DNA of 64,000 nucleotides from assembly GCF_001078375.1 (NCBI RefSeq), contig NZ_DF967922.1:69080-133079 (forward strand). Direction: 5' to 3'. Within the stretch, counting starts at the first letter, position 1; the number at the start of each line of letters is the position of its first letter. Made by a program: the position numbers and the translations under genes. A model generated the notes under the pieces. The model was given only the letters and a program-made list of their open reading frames with translations. It had not been told where the DNA came from and did no database searches. Below are positions 8,670-17,964 of this stretch, in pieces. The DNA is from Veillonella tobetsuensis (lineage in GTDB: Bacteria; Bacillota; Negativicutes; Veillonellales; Veillonellaceae).

Positions 8670-8941
8670 GTGTAAGTTGGTAATCAAGATAGGGTGGACA
8701 TAAAGCCGCGATTGCTTAATTCGCATGAAAATATTCCACATTACATTTATGGGGCAGTGAGGAACTTATTGCGTAGGCCCTTATGGCGTATAAATGTATT
8801 GTTACTTTTTATAATGTATTACCATGTGTCAACTGTTTTGATGAGGGTGGCGTTGGGGCATATTAAAAGGAGCATTTCACTAGAGAATGTGAAATGCTCC
8901 CTTTTTATATTATTAAATTGCTATAAGAAAACTAATTATTC
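8670..8941. terminator. Convergent intergenic region with bidirectional terminator
   Basis: The 272 nt between the DIP1984 gene and nrdB hold a 12-bp perfect stem (8869-8880 with 8889-8900, 8-nt loop) with T-runs on both strands, so it can end both converging transcripts. Bases 8670-8868 show no convincing gene. Confidence 0.8.
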
Positions 8942-9970
8942 TTATTCTAAATCATCAAAATCAAAGGCTGCTGCTTTTGTATAGTTTGTAACTTTTGCTT
9001 CGAAGAAGTCAGTTTTTGTGCTATTCAAGTTGGAGAAGCTTTCGATCCATTCCATTGGATTGTCCTTGATCTCAGGGTATAGATGAGGCAAGCCGATTGC
9101 TTCTAAGCGGATGTTGGCAAGGTATTTGATGTAGCGTTCAATAAGAACGTTGTTAAGGCCGAGGATTTTATCATCAGTGATGTATTGACCCCAAGCGATT
9201 TCGTTTTCTGCACCTTGGCGAATCATGTCAGTGATTTTCGCTTCCAGTTCAGGCGTGAACAAGTCAGGGCGTTCACGACGTAACTCGCGGATGATGTTTT
9301 GGAACAATACAAGATGAGTTACTTCGTCGCGGTTGATGTATTTGAAAATAGTGGATGTAGCTGTCATTTTACCTTGGCGTGCCAATGTGTAGAAGAAGCT
9401 AAAACCAGAGTAGAAGTAAATACCTTCTAAGATATAGTTGGCAATAATTGTGTGGATAAGGTTTGCTTCGCTAGGATCATCACTGAAACGTTGGTATGCA
9501 TCGGCGATGAATCGATTACGTTCAAGTAATGTTTTATCTGTACGCCATTCATCATAAATTTTGTCACGTGTAATAGGATTTGTTACAGTGTCCAAAATGT
9601 AGGAATAACTTTGAGCGTGAATTTCTTCTTGGAATGCTTGGATATTCAATAAAGATGCCACTTCAGATGCTGTAATATAACGGCTCAAGTTAGGCAAGTT
9701 TTCAGATTGAATAGAATCAAGGAAGTTCAAGAATGCAATAATTTTGTCGAATGCACGGCGTTCGTAATCTGTTAAGTATGGGAATTGCTTAACGTCTTCG
9801 TTCAAGGAAATCTCTTCAGGAATCCAGAAGTTGTTGAGCATTGTGCGGTACATTTGGTTCGCCCAGTCGTACTTGATACGGTTCCATTCGCGAAGGTTTG
9901 TGGTGTTGCCACCAATCATAGATTGCGTGCCACGTTCACCGTGTTCGTTGAAAATTAGTTTTTTATCCAT
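8942..9970 (-). CDS. nrdB: Ribonucleotide reductase class I beta subunit
   Basis: Generates the radical needed by NrdA to reduce ribonucleoside diphosphates. The 342-residue protein keeps the dimetal site (LDSIQ with its Asp, EEIH with Glu and His, and NRDEVTH) and the Tyr of the EEIHAQSY motif that aligns with the radical Tyr122 of E. coli NrdB. Start chosen at 9970, where AAAGGAG is 8 nt upstream; the longer frame runs into nrdA. It follows nrdA by 40 nt. No nrdI is adjacent, so the metal (Fe or Mn) cannot be inferred. Confidence 0.94.
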   Translation of the reverse strand: MDKKLIFNEHGERGTQSMIGGNTTNLREWNRIKYDWANQMYRTMLNNFWIPEEISLNEDVKQFPYLTDYERRAFDKIIAFLNFLDSIQSENLPNLSRYITASEVASLLNIQAFQEEIHAQSYSYILDTVTNPITRDKIYDEWRTDKTLLERNRFIADAYQRFSDDPSEANLIHTIIANYILEGIYFYSGFSFFYTLARQGKMTATSTIFKYINRDEVTHLVLFQNIIRELRRERPDLFTPELEAKITDMIRQGAENEIAWGQYITDDKILGLNNVLIERYIKYLANIRLEAIGLPHLYPEIKDNPMEWIESFSNLNSTKTDFFEAKVTNYTKAAAFDFDDLE

Positions 9971-10010
9971 AGTGGACTCCTTTATATTATCTGTGAAGAT
10001 TACTCTGTTT

Positions 10011-12293
10011 CTATGAAGAGCAGCTAGTGCACTCATCCATTTCAAGGGATTGGTTACGGATGTAGTAGATTGTTTTAATCCCTTGTTTGTATGCCTCAAC
10101 GTAAAGGTCTAGAATTTCTTTTGCTTTCATTTGAGGTGTGATATACAAGTTGAAAGATTGTGCTTGGTCAATATGACGTTGACGTACGCCACAAGCTTTG
10201 ATGGACCATTGTTGGTCGATTGTATGCGCTTCTTTGTAGAGCCAGAAAGTTTTATCGTTCAAATCTGGTGCAGTTTTTGGAGTGAAAGAACCTTTCTTTT
10301 CTTCGATGAAGAATTTTTTGAAGATAGGGTCGATACCAGCCGTTGTGTTCGCAATGTTGGACGTAGAACCTGTAGGAGCTACGGCCATCAAGTAACCATT
10401 GCGGATGCCGTATTTAGCAACGTCTGCAGCCAATTGTTTCCAACGATCGGATGTGTAGCCACGACGCGTGAAGTATTCACCCGTTTCCCATTCGGAACCT
10501 TTGAACGCTGGGTATGCACCTTTTTCTTTTGCTAATTCCATGGAAGCTTTGATAGCATAGTACGCGATGTTTTCGAACAATTTGTCCGCTACTTCGATAT
10601 GTTCATCAGATTCCCATTGGATATCGTGGTTTACGAGGTAGTGATGGTAACCGGACGTACCAAGACCAATAGCGCGGTATTTATCAGACGTCATACGAGA
10701 CTCTGGTACTGGCGCTTGGTTAATGGAAATAACATTGTCTAGCATGCGAATTTGAAGGGCAATGTTTTCTTCTAACTCTTCGTCAGTAATACGGCCAAGG
10801 CTGATGGAATTCAAGTTACATGTAACCATGTCGCCTGTATTTGTTTTTGTAGTGATAGTACCGTCTTCGTTGATAATTTCTTCAGCAAGGTTTGTGAAGC
10901 CAACGTTTTGTGCGATTTCGTGGCACAAATTGGATGCGTAAATCATACCAGCATGTTTGTTAGGGTTTGCAGCGTTTACAGTGTCGCGGAAGAAGATGAA
11001 TGGTGTACCAGTTTCAACAGCAGAGCGCATGATTTTTTTCATCATGTCTAGTGCTGGCACTTCGATGCCGTGTAAGTTCGAATCTTGTTCACATTCAAGG
11101 TAACGTTTTGTAAACTCTTTGTTATCGTCTGTGTCGTAGAAGTCCTCTAGAGCATAGCCTTTTACAGCCAAGATTTCATGAGGGTCAAAGAGGGTGAAGT
11201 TTTCACGGCCGATCATGCGTTCCATGAAGATGTTTGGAACAGAGATAGCAGGGAAGATATCGTGTGCTTTACGACGGTCGTCACCATTGTTTGTACGAAG
11301 CTCTACGAATTCGTAGAAGTCTTTGTGCCAAATATCGAGTGTTACTGTAGCGCCGCCTTTACGTTTGCCTAATTGGTCAACTGCAACAGCTGTATCATTG
11401 TACAAGCGAATCCAAGGGATAACACCACCAGAGGAGTTTTTGAAACCGCGGATATCGGAGTTCAATGCACGAACTTTACCAAGGTAGATACCAAGAGCAC
11501 CACCGTGTTTAGATACGCGGGAGAACTTGCTGTTTACGTCGTAAATGGACCATAAATTATCATCTACACCAGAGATAAAGCAAGAGGACAACTGATGGAA
11601 TGGTGTACCTGCATTTGCCAATGTAGGTGTAGCTGTTGTCATTTTTAACTGGCTCATCAAATCGTAGAATTTTTTGGCGTATTCTACTTTGTTTTTGCCT
11701 TCTACTAATGCCAAGTGCATTGCTATAGCCATAAAGCGTTCTTGTGGCAATTCAAAGATTTCTTTATTAAAGCCTTTTACCAAGTAACGGTCAGCTAATA
11801 ATTTAAGACCTTCGTAGTTGAAGAGATAGTCTCGTTTAGGTTTAATGTAATCGCCTAACTCTTGCAATTCATCAGCTGTATATTCAGTAGCGAAGAAGTC
11901 AGCGTATTTTTTCTCTTCTACAAGCATGTGTACAAGATTTGGGAAGTTGCCATAGCCGAACGCTTTATAGCGACGAGTGATAGCTGCTTCTTTATAGAGG
12001 TCGAACAAGAATAGACGAGCTGCTACGAATTGCCAATCTTGGTTCATTTTATTAACTTGGTTGCCAAAACCGTCGTCTTTTTTAGAGATAACCTTTTCGA
12101 TAGCTGTTTGTACTAAAGTTTTTTGAATTTCTTTAGTTGTCATGCCATCAACGAATTGTAACTTCGCATCCATTTCCAATTCTAGTGGATCACAAGAATC
12201 TAACCCCAAACAAGCGAAGGCAATCATACGTTTCGTTTTTTCAACAGACAACGGCTCGAAATGGCCATCCCGCTTCTTGATCATAATCTCCAT
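10011..12293 (-). CDS. nrdA: Ribonucleotide reductase class I alpha subunit
   Basis: Catalytic subunit making deoxyribonucleotides. The 760-residue protein has an N-terminal ATP-cone (about 1-95), the SSCFISG active-site Cys segment, the NLCHEIAQN and CNLNSISLGRI segments of the barrel, and a C-terminal C-T-S-C pair (MDECTSCSS) for thioredoxin or glutaredoxin re-reduction. AAGGGG lies 7 nt upstream of the ATG. Transcribed with nrdB from a consensus promoter at 12445-12473 with NrdR-like palindromes. Length is typical of NrdA rather than the shorter NrdE. Confidence 0.95.
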   Translation of the reverse strand: MEIMIKKRDGHFEPLSVEKTKRMIAFACLGLDSCDPLELEMDAKLQFVDGMTTKEIQKTLVQTAIEKVISKKDDGFGNQVNKMNQDWQFVAARLFLFDLYKEAAITRRYKAFGYGNFPNLVHMLVEEKKYADFFATEYTADELQELGDYIKPKRDYLFNYEGLKLLADRYLVKGFNKEIFELPQERFMAIAMHLALVEGKNKVEYAKKFYDLMSQLKMTTATPTLANAGTPFHQLSSCFISGVDDNLWSIYDVNSKFSRVSKHGGALGIYLGKVRALNSDIRGFKNSSGGVIPWIRLYNDTAVAVDQLGKRKGGATVTLDIWHKDFYEFVELRTNNGDDRRKAHDIFPAISVPNIFMERMIGRENFTLFDPHEILAVKGYALEDFYDTDDNKEFTKRYLECEQDSNLHGIEVPALDMMKKIMRSAVETGTPFIFFRDTVNAANPNKHAGMIYASNLCHEIAQNVGFTNLAEEIINEDGTITTKTNTGDMVTCNLNSISLGRITDEELEENIALQIRMLDNVISINQAPVPESRMTSDKYRAIGLGTSGYHHYLVNHDIQWESDEHIEVADKLFENIAYYAIKASMELAKEKGAYPAFKGSEWETGEYFTRRGYTSDRWKQLAADVAKYGIRNGYLMAVAPTGSTSNIANTTAGIDPIFKKFFIEEKKGSFTPKTAPDLNDKTFWLYKEAHTIDQQWSIKACGVRQRHIDQAQSFNLYITPQMKAKEILDLYVEAYKQGIKTIYYIRNQSLEMDECTSCSS

Positions 12294-12390
12294 TATGGTT
12301 CCCCTTACATCATAAATTTATCTGAAAATGATATATAAGATTAGCGTGAAGAATATAAAAATTCTTTAAGCTAAATCTAATCAGAAAAAC

Positions 12391-12420
12391 AAGAAAACTA
12401 CAATATATGGTAGTTTTCTT
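12391..12420. promoter_or_regulatory. Palindromic NrdR-box-like operator upstream of nrdA
   Basis: Perfect 11-bp arms (12391-12401 with 12410-12420) around AATATATG. Its core, CAATATATGG, matches 9 of 10 positions of the NrdR-box core as I know it. It lies in a divergent intergenic region, where a terminator is not needed. A second partial match, CTATATATTC (12462-12471), overlaps the nrdA -35. Identification as NrdR sites is inference. Confidence 0.5.
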
Positions 12421-12444
12421 ATTTATTAAATACATTATGTAATG

Positions 12445-12473
12445 ATTATAGCGAAAAAAATCTATATATTCAA
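12445..12473 (-). promoter_or_regulatory. Promoter of nrdAB
   Basis: On the minus strand: -35 TTGAAT (12468-12473), 17-nt spacer, -10 TATAAT (12445-12450). It gives a 5' leader of about 145 nt before nrdA that includes the palindrome at 12391-12420. Confidence 0.7.
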
Positions 12474-12486
12474 TATTGACTTTTTT

Positions 12487-12522
12487 AAATTTATCAATGC
12501 GGTTAGATTAAATTTATCGATG
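12487..12522. repeat. Direct repeat upstream of the flavodoxin gene
   Basis: Two copies of AAATTTATC(A/G)ATG, at 12487-12499 and 12510-12522, 23 bp apart (about two helical turns). Possible operator for the flavodoxin promoter; no regulator can be named. Confidence 0.35.
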
Positions 12523-12599
12523 TAGTTTGTGATTAATTTTATTATGGATAGATACTATATGATTTATAATAAATATAGCTTTACAATAGGAGGTTAACT

Positions 12600-13115
12600 A
12601 TGAAATCTATCGTTATATATTCATCCCTTACGGGAAATACTAAACAAGTGGCAGAGGCTATTACTAGCGTATTGCCAGTAGATACACTTTGCGTATCTAT
12701 GAAAGAGTTACCACCCGATGTATCATCCTATGATCTTGTATTTGCAGGATTTTGGGTGGATAAAGGGACCGCTAATAAGGAGGCCCGTGATGTACTAGGC
12801 ACATTGCATAACCCTCACATTGCTCTGTTTGCAACAGCTGGCGTACCACCGCAAATGGCACATGCTAAGGAGAGCTTAATCAATGCAGCAAATTGTTTAC
12901 CCGATGGCGTAGAGCCTGTAGGAACCTTCATCTGCCAAGGTAAGGTAGATCCTAAGGTTATCGAAATGATGTACAAGATGTTCCCGAAAGGGCATAGCCA
13001 CGGTCAATCTGCTGATCGCGATGCACGTCACAAACAAGCTGCAGTACACCCAAATGAAGACGATTTTAAAGCAGCCCAAGACTTTGCTAAAGATATCCTT
13101 ACAAAGCTTGGATAA
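12600..13115 (+). CDS. Flavodoxin family protein
   Basis: A 171-residue FMN-binding electron carrier. The N-terminus IVIYSSLTGNTKQVAEAI (4-21) contains the T-G-N-T phosphate-binding loop of flavodoxins, followed by a flavodoxin-like core ending about residue 115; the His-rich tail (GHSHGQSADRDARHKQAA) is unlike classical flavodoxins and recalls the BilS-type flavodoxin-like group. TAGGAGG lies 7 nt upstream of the ATG. Divergent to nrdAB, so it could supply electrons for radical generation, but that is only positional. Partner unknown. Confidence 0.8.
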   Translation: MKSIVIYSSLTGNTKQVAEAITSVLPVDTLCVSMKELPPDVSSYDLVFAGFWVDKGTANKEARDVLGTLHNPHIALFATAGVPPQMAHAKESLINAANCLPDGVEPVGTFICQGKVDPKVIEMMYKMFPKGHSHGQSADRDARHKQAAVHPNEDDFKAAQDFAKDILTKLG

Positions 13116-13122
13116 TAATAAG

Positions 13123-13152
13123 AGCAGTACCCCCTGTGGGGTACTGCTTTTG
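13123..13152 (+). terminator. Terminator after flavodoxin gene
   Basis: Perfect 11-bp stem (13123-13133 with 13138-13148, 4-nt loop) followed by TTTTG. The other strand has only a weak T-rich stretch but may also serve the converging DUF4153 gene. Confidence 0.85.
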
Positions 13153-13199
13153 TCATATTATATATAATGTTGTAATTATTACTATATTGTATTATATGC

Positions 13200-14759
13200 T
13201 TAATTATAAAGTACATTAAATTTAAGTTTACGTGTATCGAATTGGTTTATGAAGTACGACGTAATCAATAGCTTATATCCATTGCCTTCTATAACGACAG
13301 GATCGACAGCTGTTTTGTCGACTGTAAGGAATTTATCATAAATATGATGCACCTCTGTCACACCATTTGGTAGAGATACCTCTAAATCAAGGCCTTTGTT
13401 GAGGAATTTGAAGGAGATGGAGTCGAAGTTAGCAGATTCCACTTGGTATTCTTTAAGATCTTGTTCGTATACAATTAACTCGATGTTTTCAATGTATTTA
13501 TCGTAGCCTGCAATCGAAATAACCTTTGGTGCAGTTATAGCATCAAAATTAATATATTCAACTCGTCTGCCGTTTGTTGGGTTGGTATCTGGCAGTTTTA
13601 AATCATCTACAGGGACATATGGTGTGCCATAGTCCGTGTAGTTAGGGTCAAAGGTAGCAGCTATTGGTAGGCTTGCATGCCATTCGCCATCGACTTTAGT
13701 ATAGGTCACAAATTCACGATATGTTGTATAGCCTATGAATGGTGTCAAGAGAACAGTACCTAAGGCAAGAGCCATAACTGTTGTGTGTACAGAAGGTTTT
13801 AACCCCTTCACAAGAGAGTATACATTGTGTACTAAGAAGATTAAATTGAATGCACTTACGTAAATCGTATTGAGCCAGAGAACTGGTTCATTGATCACAC
13901 GTTTACCGATAAGAGCTAAGCATAGTGTAGTTAGCGTAATGAATAAGAAGCATAGGATTTGCTGTGTTCTGCTACTTTCACTAGATCTAAAACTAGCCAA
14001 GTAGAATAGGTAGAAAATAGCTACATACGGATAATAGGTGTAGAAGAAACGCGTATCCTCTCGAAGCCCTAACAGAATCAAGACTAAATAGATGTTAGCT
14101 AGAATGCCTGTAATAATGGACGCCTTAGGCAAGATGATGCCGAATACAACAGTAAAAAATGAGTTTGGTGCTGGAGGACCTGCGGGATCCTCTTTGTAAG
14201 AACATACCATAGATAGACAAATGAACATATTAATGGATGCGAGTACCTTAAAAATGGTTTCTTCAAAGTTGAATGGTTGGTCCACGATGATGAAGAAGAA
14301 CCATAAACTCATGATGATAACAATGTTATATAGCGTAGACGTAACAAGGGTGATGCCAATCCGTTTGATGCGGTTAATGATTTCACCGATGTAGTGTTCA
14401 CCAGGCGATGTGAAATACAAGGCAATCATGGAGTACAGCCATAGGTACGATATATTTTCCGTAGCCAGTTCAATACCCCGCACATAGCCGTAGCTTTCGT
14501 GAATCATATAAAGGCCAACGCTGATTCCGATACTTACTAAGGTATATAAAATGGAAAACTTTCGGGTTCTTGTTATATAGCTTTGTAATATAACGATAAA
14601 GAAATACAGTGAGTATAGTTTAATGTCGATTTCGGCAAACCAATCTTGTTCAATATACAACGGTGTACATGAAAATATGGCAATTAATGCCAGTAATATA
14701 GGCGACTGCGTTGCTAGGTCCCGCAGCGATGACCATAAATGTTTAATGGCAAATTTCAT
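13200..14759 (-). CDS. DUF4153-type polytopic membrane protein
   Basis: A 519-residue protein with roughly ten to twelve hydrophobic segments in residues 15-355, then a soluble C-terminal region of about 160 residues probably outside the membrane. Composition and layout match DUF4153/DUF4173 proteins, whose function is unknown. The start is supported by GGGAGAG 9 nt upstream. It is monocistronic and faces the flavodoxin gene. No enzymatic motif seen. Confidence 0.65.
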   Translation of the reverse strand: MKFAIKHLWSSLRDLATQSPILLALIAIFSCTPLYIEQDWFAEIDIKLYSLYFFIVILQSYITRTRKFSILYTLVSIGISVGLYMIHESYGYVRGIELATENISYLWLYSMIALYFTSPGEHYIGEIINRIKRIGITLVTSTLYNIVIIMSLWFFFIIVDQPFNFEETIFKVLASINMFICLSMVCSYKEDPAGPPAPNSFFTVVFGIILPKASIITGILANIYLVLILLGLREDTRFFYTYYPYVAIFYLFYLASFRSSESSRTQQILCFLFITLTTLCLALIGKRVINEPVLWLNTIYVSAFNLIFLVHNVYSLVKGLKPSVHTTVMALALGTVLLTPFIGYTTYREFVTYTKVDGEWHASLPIAATFDPNYTDYGTPYVPVDDLKLPDTNPTNGRRVEYINFDAITAPKVISIAGYDKYIENIELIVYEQDLKEYQVESANFDSISFKFLNKGLDLEVSLPNGVTEVHHIYDKFLTVDKTAVDPVVIEGNGYKLLITSYFINQFDTRKLKFNVLYN

Positions 14760-14906
14760 AGATGTCTCTCCCTCTATAAATATAAATATCCCCTCTTATT
14801 ATTAGTATACCTGTTTTCTGGTGAAAGTCCTATGAGGTTTTACATGCCCTTAAATATACATTACAATAATACTAAGAAGTAGTTTTCAGAGAAACGAGGT
14901 TGTCAC

Positions 14907-16079
14907 ATGGAATTCTCTTATTTTTTACCTGTAAATATTCAGTTCGGTTGGAATAAAGTAGATAGTGTTGCGGACTTTGTTAAACCATATGGAAAAAAAG
15001 TCCTTATTGTAACGGGCCGAACTAGTGCTAAGAAGTCTGGTTTATATGATCGGGTGGTAACAAAACTTGATAATGCCCAAATTAATCATGTCTTATTTGA
15101 TGAGGTAGATGCGAATCCATTGACTACAACGGCTATAAAAGGGTCCGAGTTAGCAAAGGCTAATGGCTGCGAAGCAATTGTTGCTATTGGTGGTGGCTCT
15201 ATTATGGACTGCGCCAAGGGAATTGCCTTTATGGCCGTGAATGATGGCGATATTAACGACTATATCTTTAATCGTAAAACAAGTGATAACGCGTTACCTC
15301 TTATCGTAATTCCTACGACCTGTGGCACAGGATCTGAAGGTAATGGTTTTGGAGTTCTTACCAATCCTGAAACAGGGGATAAAAAATCTTTGCGTTGTAA
15401 TGCTATTGTGCCTAAGGTTTCCATCGTAGATCCTGCGGTAATGGGCACTATGCCATCTCATGTATTGGCATCTGTTGGATTTGATGCACTATGCCATAAT
15501 GTTGAGGCCTATACCGCGAAGACCGCACAACCTTTTACTGATGCACTATCGTATTGTGCAGTAACATTATTAGCGCAATACCTTGTACCTTTATATAAAC
15601 ATGTGAAAGCCGTTGCGAACGGCAAACCTATAGTGCTCAACGAAAAACAACTCACAAAAGCTTGGGAATCTGTAACCCTTGCCAGCACCATTGGCGGTAT
15701 GGTAATCAATACGGCAGGTGTAACCTTGGCCCATGGTATGGAACACCCTGCCAGTGGTCTTAAAGACATTACGCACGGCGTAGGCCTTGCCGTTATCGAA
15801 CCCGTTGTAGTGGAATACACGTGGAGTGCTAATCCTGATAAATTCGGTGCGTTGGCTCGTATCTTCAACCATGGTGATGGTTCTGAACTAGGTGAAGCAT
15901 TACGTTCAATTGTTCATGACTTAGACCTTACCACAAACCTTACAGAACTGGGCTTTACGAAAAAAGACATTCCTTGGCTCGTTGATAATGTATACATTGT
16001 AGCTACAGGAAATATTGCGAATACAGTGGCTGAAGTGAGCCGTAAAGATATAGAAGTGTTGTATAAGAAAATGTTCTAA
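14907..16079 (+). CDS. Iron-containing alcohol dehydrogenase (butanol dehydrogenase-like)
   Basis: A 390-residue group III alcohol dehydrogenase reducing aldehydes with NAD(P)H. Visible are the nucleotide-binding AIGGGSIMDCAKGIA (about 96-110), PTTCGTGSEG, and metal ligands in DALCHNVEAYT and HGMEHPASG. Start supported by GAGG 9 nt upstream. The layout resembles BdhA/YqhD relatives rather than PduQ, which is a separate gene in this window. Natural substrate cannot be read from sequence. Confidence 0.9.
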   Translation: MEFSYFLPVNIQFGWNKVDSVADFVKPYGKKVLIVTGRTSAKKSGLYDRVVTKLDNAQINHVLFDEVDANPLTTTAIKGSELAKANGCEAIVAIGGGSIMDCAKGIAFMAVNDGDINDYIFNRKTSDNALPLIVIPTTCGTGSEGNGFGVLTNPETGDKKSLRCNAIVPKVSIVDPAVMGTMPSHVLASVGFDALCHNVEAYTAKTAQPFTDALSYCAVTLLAQYLVPLYKHVKAVANGKPIVLNEKQLTKAWESVTLASTIGGMVINTAGVTLAHGMEHPASGLKDITHGVGLAVIEPVVVEYTWSANPDKFGALARIFNHGDGSELGEALRSIVHDLDLTTNLTELGFTKKDIPWLVDNVYIVATGNIANTVAEVSRKDIEVLYKKMF

Positions 16080-16103
16080 GTGTTGTCATAATAGGAGAGA
16101 GTT

Positions 16104-16934
16104 TTGTTCCAAGGATTTTATGGCCTATTAACGGTTATGTTATGCGTGTTGGTTGCAATTGTGGTAGTGCTATTTAATATAGCACCTATTACATATATTG
16201 TTTTTAGTATAGCCATATTGTTGAGTGTATTTTTACAATATAGGCGCTTTAAGAAACAATCTATATCTGAACGTACCCATAGCCGATTGGCTTATGCGTT
16301 GTTTATTATCATAACCCTTAGTATATATTGGCTCGTAGCTGATTGGTTTCAATATGATCTTAATACAACTGTTGATCAGTTTGAGGATTTTGAGTACAGT
16401 ACCACTGATTGGAAACGAGGATGGCCTAATAATAGCGAATTACCAGAAGGGCTTAAATCTCCTGAGCAGCTTTCGGAAGGTATTGATAAGGTATCTATGG
16501 TACGAACAGATGTTGCTTGGGCTACTGCGTATCCTTATCGTTATGTAGTTTTAGAGGGAGACCCTAAAGTAATTGCTCAATATGAGGCAATAGCAAAACA
16601 AAATACAGCCTATACAGCGCAAATTGATGCGGATGGTGTATTACGTGAGTTAGATACTGGGGAGAAAAAGCGTTTTATATCTCACCCTAATAGCTATCGC
16701 ATTATAGAGAGCGTTGAGGAGGAACCTCTAAATTTACCAAAACGGAGTTTTATAGAGTGGTTACGGTTTGCACCTCGAAAAGAAACGAAAAGAGTGGTGA
16801 ACGACACCTATAATTCTACTAAAAATCATAGACTATATGTCTTTGTAGACGATGGGAATACTAAAAGACCTCATTTTGTGGAACTTTTGATCAGTAATGA
16901 TGGGACACGGGCTGTGTTTTATCAATCTAAGTAA
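16104..16934 (+). CDS. Membrane-anchored protein of unknown function (paralogue 1)
   Basis: A 276-residue protein with three N-terminal hydrophobic segments (about 4-26, 28-46 and 62-82) and a soluble domain of about 190 residues. TTG start, chosen because AGGAGAG lies just upstream. The soluble domain has a W-x3-WP motif, then P-x2-L-x2-P-x2-LSE, and a Y-x-V-L-E-G-D motif; the next gene repeats this layout, so the two form a tandem duplicate family. I do not recognise the family. Likely exported domain, since it follows an odd number of segments. Confidence 0.6.
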   Translation: MFQGFYGLLTVMLCVLVAIVVVLFNIAPITYIVFSIAILLSVFLQYRRFKKQSISERTHSRLAYALFIIITLSIYWLVADWFQYDLNTTVDQFEDFEYSTTDWKRGWPNNSELPEGLKSPEQLSEGIDKVSMVRTDVAWATAYPYRYVVLEGDPKVIAQYEAIAKQNTAYTAQIDADGVLRELDTGEKKRFISHPNSYRIIESVEEEPLNLPKRSFIEWLRFAPRKETKRVVNDTYNSTKNHRLYVFVDDGNTKRPHFVELLISNDGTRAVFYQSK

Positions 16935-16964
16935 TTTGAGTAGGTATTGTTGTGGAGATCGTAA

Positions 16965-17831
16965 ATGCAACAGTGTTTAATTTACTTAAAGAAATTGTTT
17001 TTTTCTAATCCTTATAGAAAGAGTATATGGTTTTTTATAATTCTTTGGGTATTAACATTTTTCTTCTCAGATTATATCTCGTATTCTGGGGTGTACTATC
17101 TGATTTTATTAATCGCCACGATTGTATTATTGCTTGAAAAATGTAGAGTTATTGATAGTGAGAAAACTGTACGTAAAAGATTTTTATCATATTTTTATGT
17201 TATCTTTTTTCTGTGTATGCTTCCTACATTAGCTGTTACCTTAGTGTTTTCTGCTGTAGGATTATCCCATTATGATATACAACGGTGGCACTCTACTTGG
17301 CCCTCATCTAAGGCGGGGTATATTCCATCTCAATTGCAAGCGCCTAAGTCTTTACCAGAGAGTTTGAAAGTGGTTTCTTCTGCTGAGATAATAGGATTGG
17401 GTGGAAATTATAGTTGCTTAGTATTAGATGGTGATGAAGCTACGATTTCAAGGTATGAGGAAACTGTTAGATCTAATGCTTGGTATTCGTTTATAAATGG
17501 CAGGGACAAGGATACTACAGTTGAAGTACTTAATTCGTTTACATATCCAAAAGATAAAAATGTATTGGTTAGTGACATAAACAATTATTATGAGATTATC
17601 ACTATTCAACGACAAAACTGGAAATTATTTCCCTGGTTAATTGATGGCAGGCAGCGTGTTGGTGATGATTCTAATGAAGATTATTATTATAGTACTAGGA
17701 TATCGGCTGAGAAATATGTAGTATATGTTATTTACCATAACTTTGATCATGACCAGCCAAGAGTGATTTACTTTATGTTTAATCCGGAACGAACGCGAAT
17801 GATTACTGTAGATATAGATATGTATCATTAG
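16965..17831 (+). CDS. Membrane-anchored protein of unknown function (paralogue 2)
   Basis: A 288-residue partner of the preceding gene: hydrophobic segments at about 20-36, 41-58 and 73-96, then a soluble domain with W-x3-WP, P-x2-LQAPKSLPESL, LVLDGD and a C-terminal beta-rich end similar to paralogue 1 (YVVYVIYHNF against RLYVFVDDG). GGAG lies 7 nt before the ATG, 30 nt after the upstream stop, so both are probably one transcript. Function unknown. Confidence 0.6.
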   Translation: MQQCLIYLKKLFFSNPYRKSIWFFIILWVLTFFFSDYISYSGVYYLILLIATIVLLLEKCRVIDSEKTVRKRFLSYFYVIFFLCMLPTLAVTLVFSAVGLSHYDIQRWHSTWPSSKAGYIPSQLQAPKSLPESLKVVSSAEIIGLGGNYSCLVLDGDEATISRYEETVRSNAWYSFINGRDKDTTVEVLNSFTYPKDKNVLVSDINNYYEIITIQRQNWKLFPWLIDGRQRVGDDSNEDYYYSTRISAEKYVVYVIYHNFDHDQPRVIYFMFNPERTRMITVDIDMYH

Positions 17832-17863
17832 AGTTGGGCAGAGTTTGTATATAAAATTTGGAA

Positions 17864-17899
17864 CAATACTTGAATATATTCTAATATATTCAAGTATTG
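17864..17899. promoter_or_regulatory. Perfect 17-bp palindrome abutting a promoter
   Basis: Arms 17864-17880 and 17883-17899 are exact complements with a 2-bp centre, ending 3 bp before a consensus -35. No T-run follows, so an operator for a dimeric regulator, or an extrusion-prone site, is more likely than a terminator, although it could also end the upstream transcript. Confidence 0.6.
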
Positions 17900-17902
17900 G
17901 AA

Positions 17903-17931
17903 TTGACAGCATTAAAACATATCTTTATAAT
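17903..17931 (+). promoter_or_regulatory. Perfect consensus sigma-70 promoter
   Basis: TTGACA (17903-17908), 17-nt spacer, TATAAT (17926-17931). Expected start near 17938. Confidence 0.85.
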
Positions 17932-17964
17932 ATGATTTATCAAGAGACTAGGATGTATCTATAA

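Noticed and set aside
8694-8984. 96-residue open frame between the DIP1984 gene and nrdB
   Set aside because: It runs through a bidirectional terminator hairpin and overlaps the nrdB end on the other strand; no family features.
12600-13115. Flavodoxin as NrdI
   Set aside because: Longer than NrdI and with a His-rich tail; proximity to nrdAB alone is not enough.
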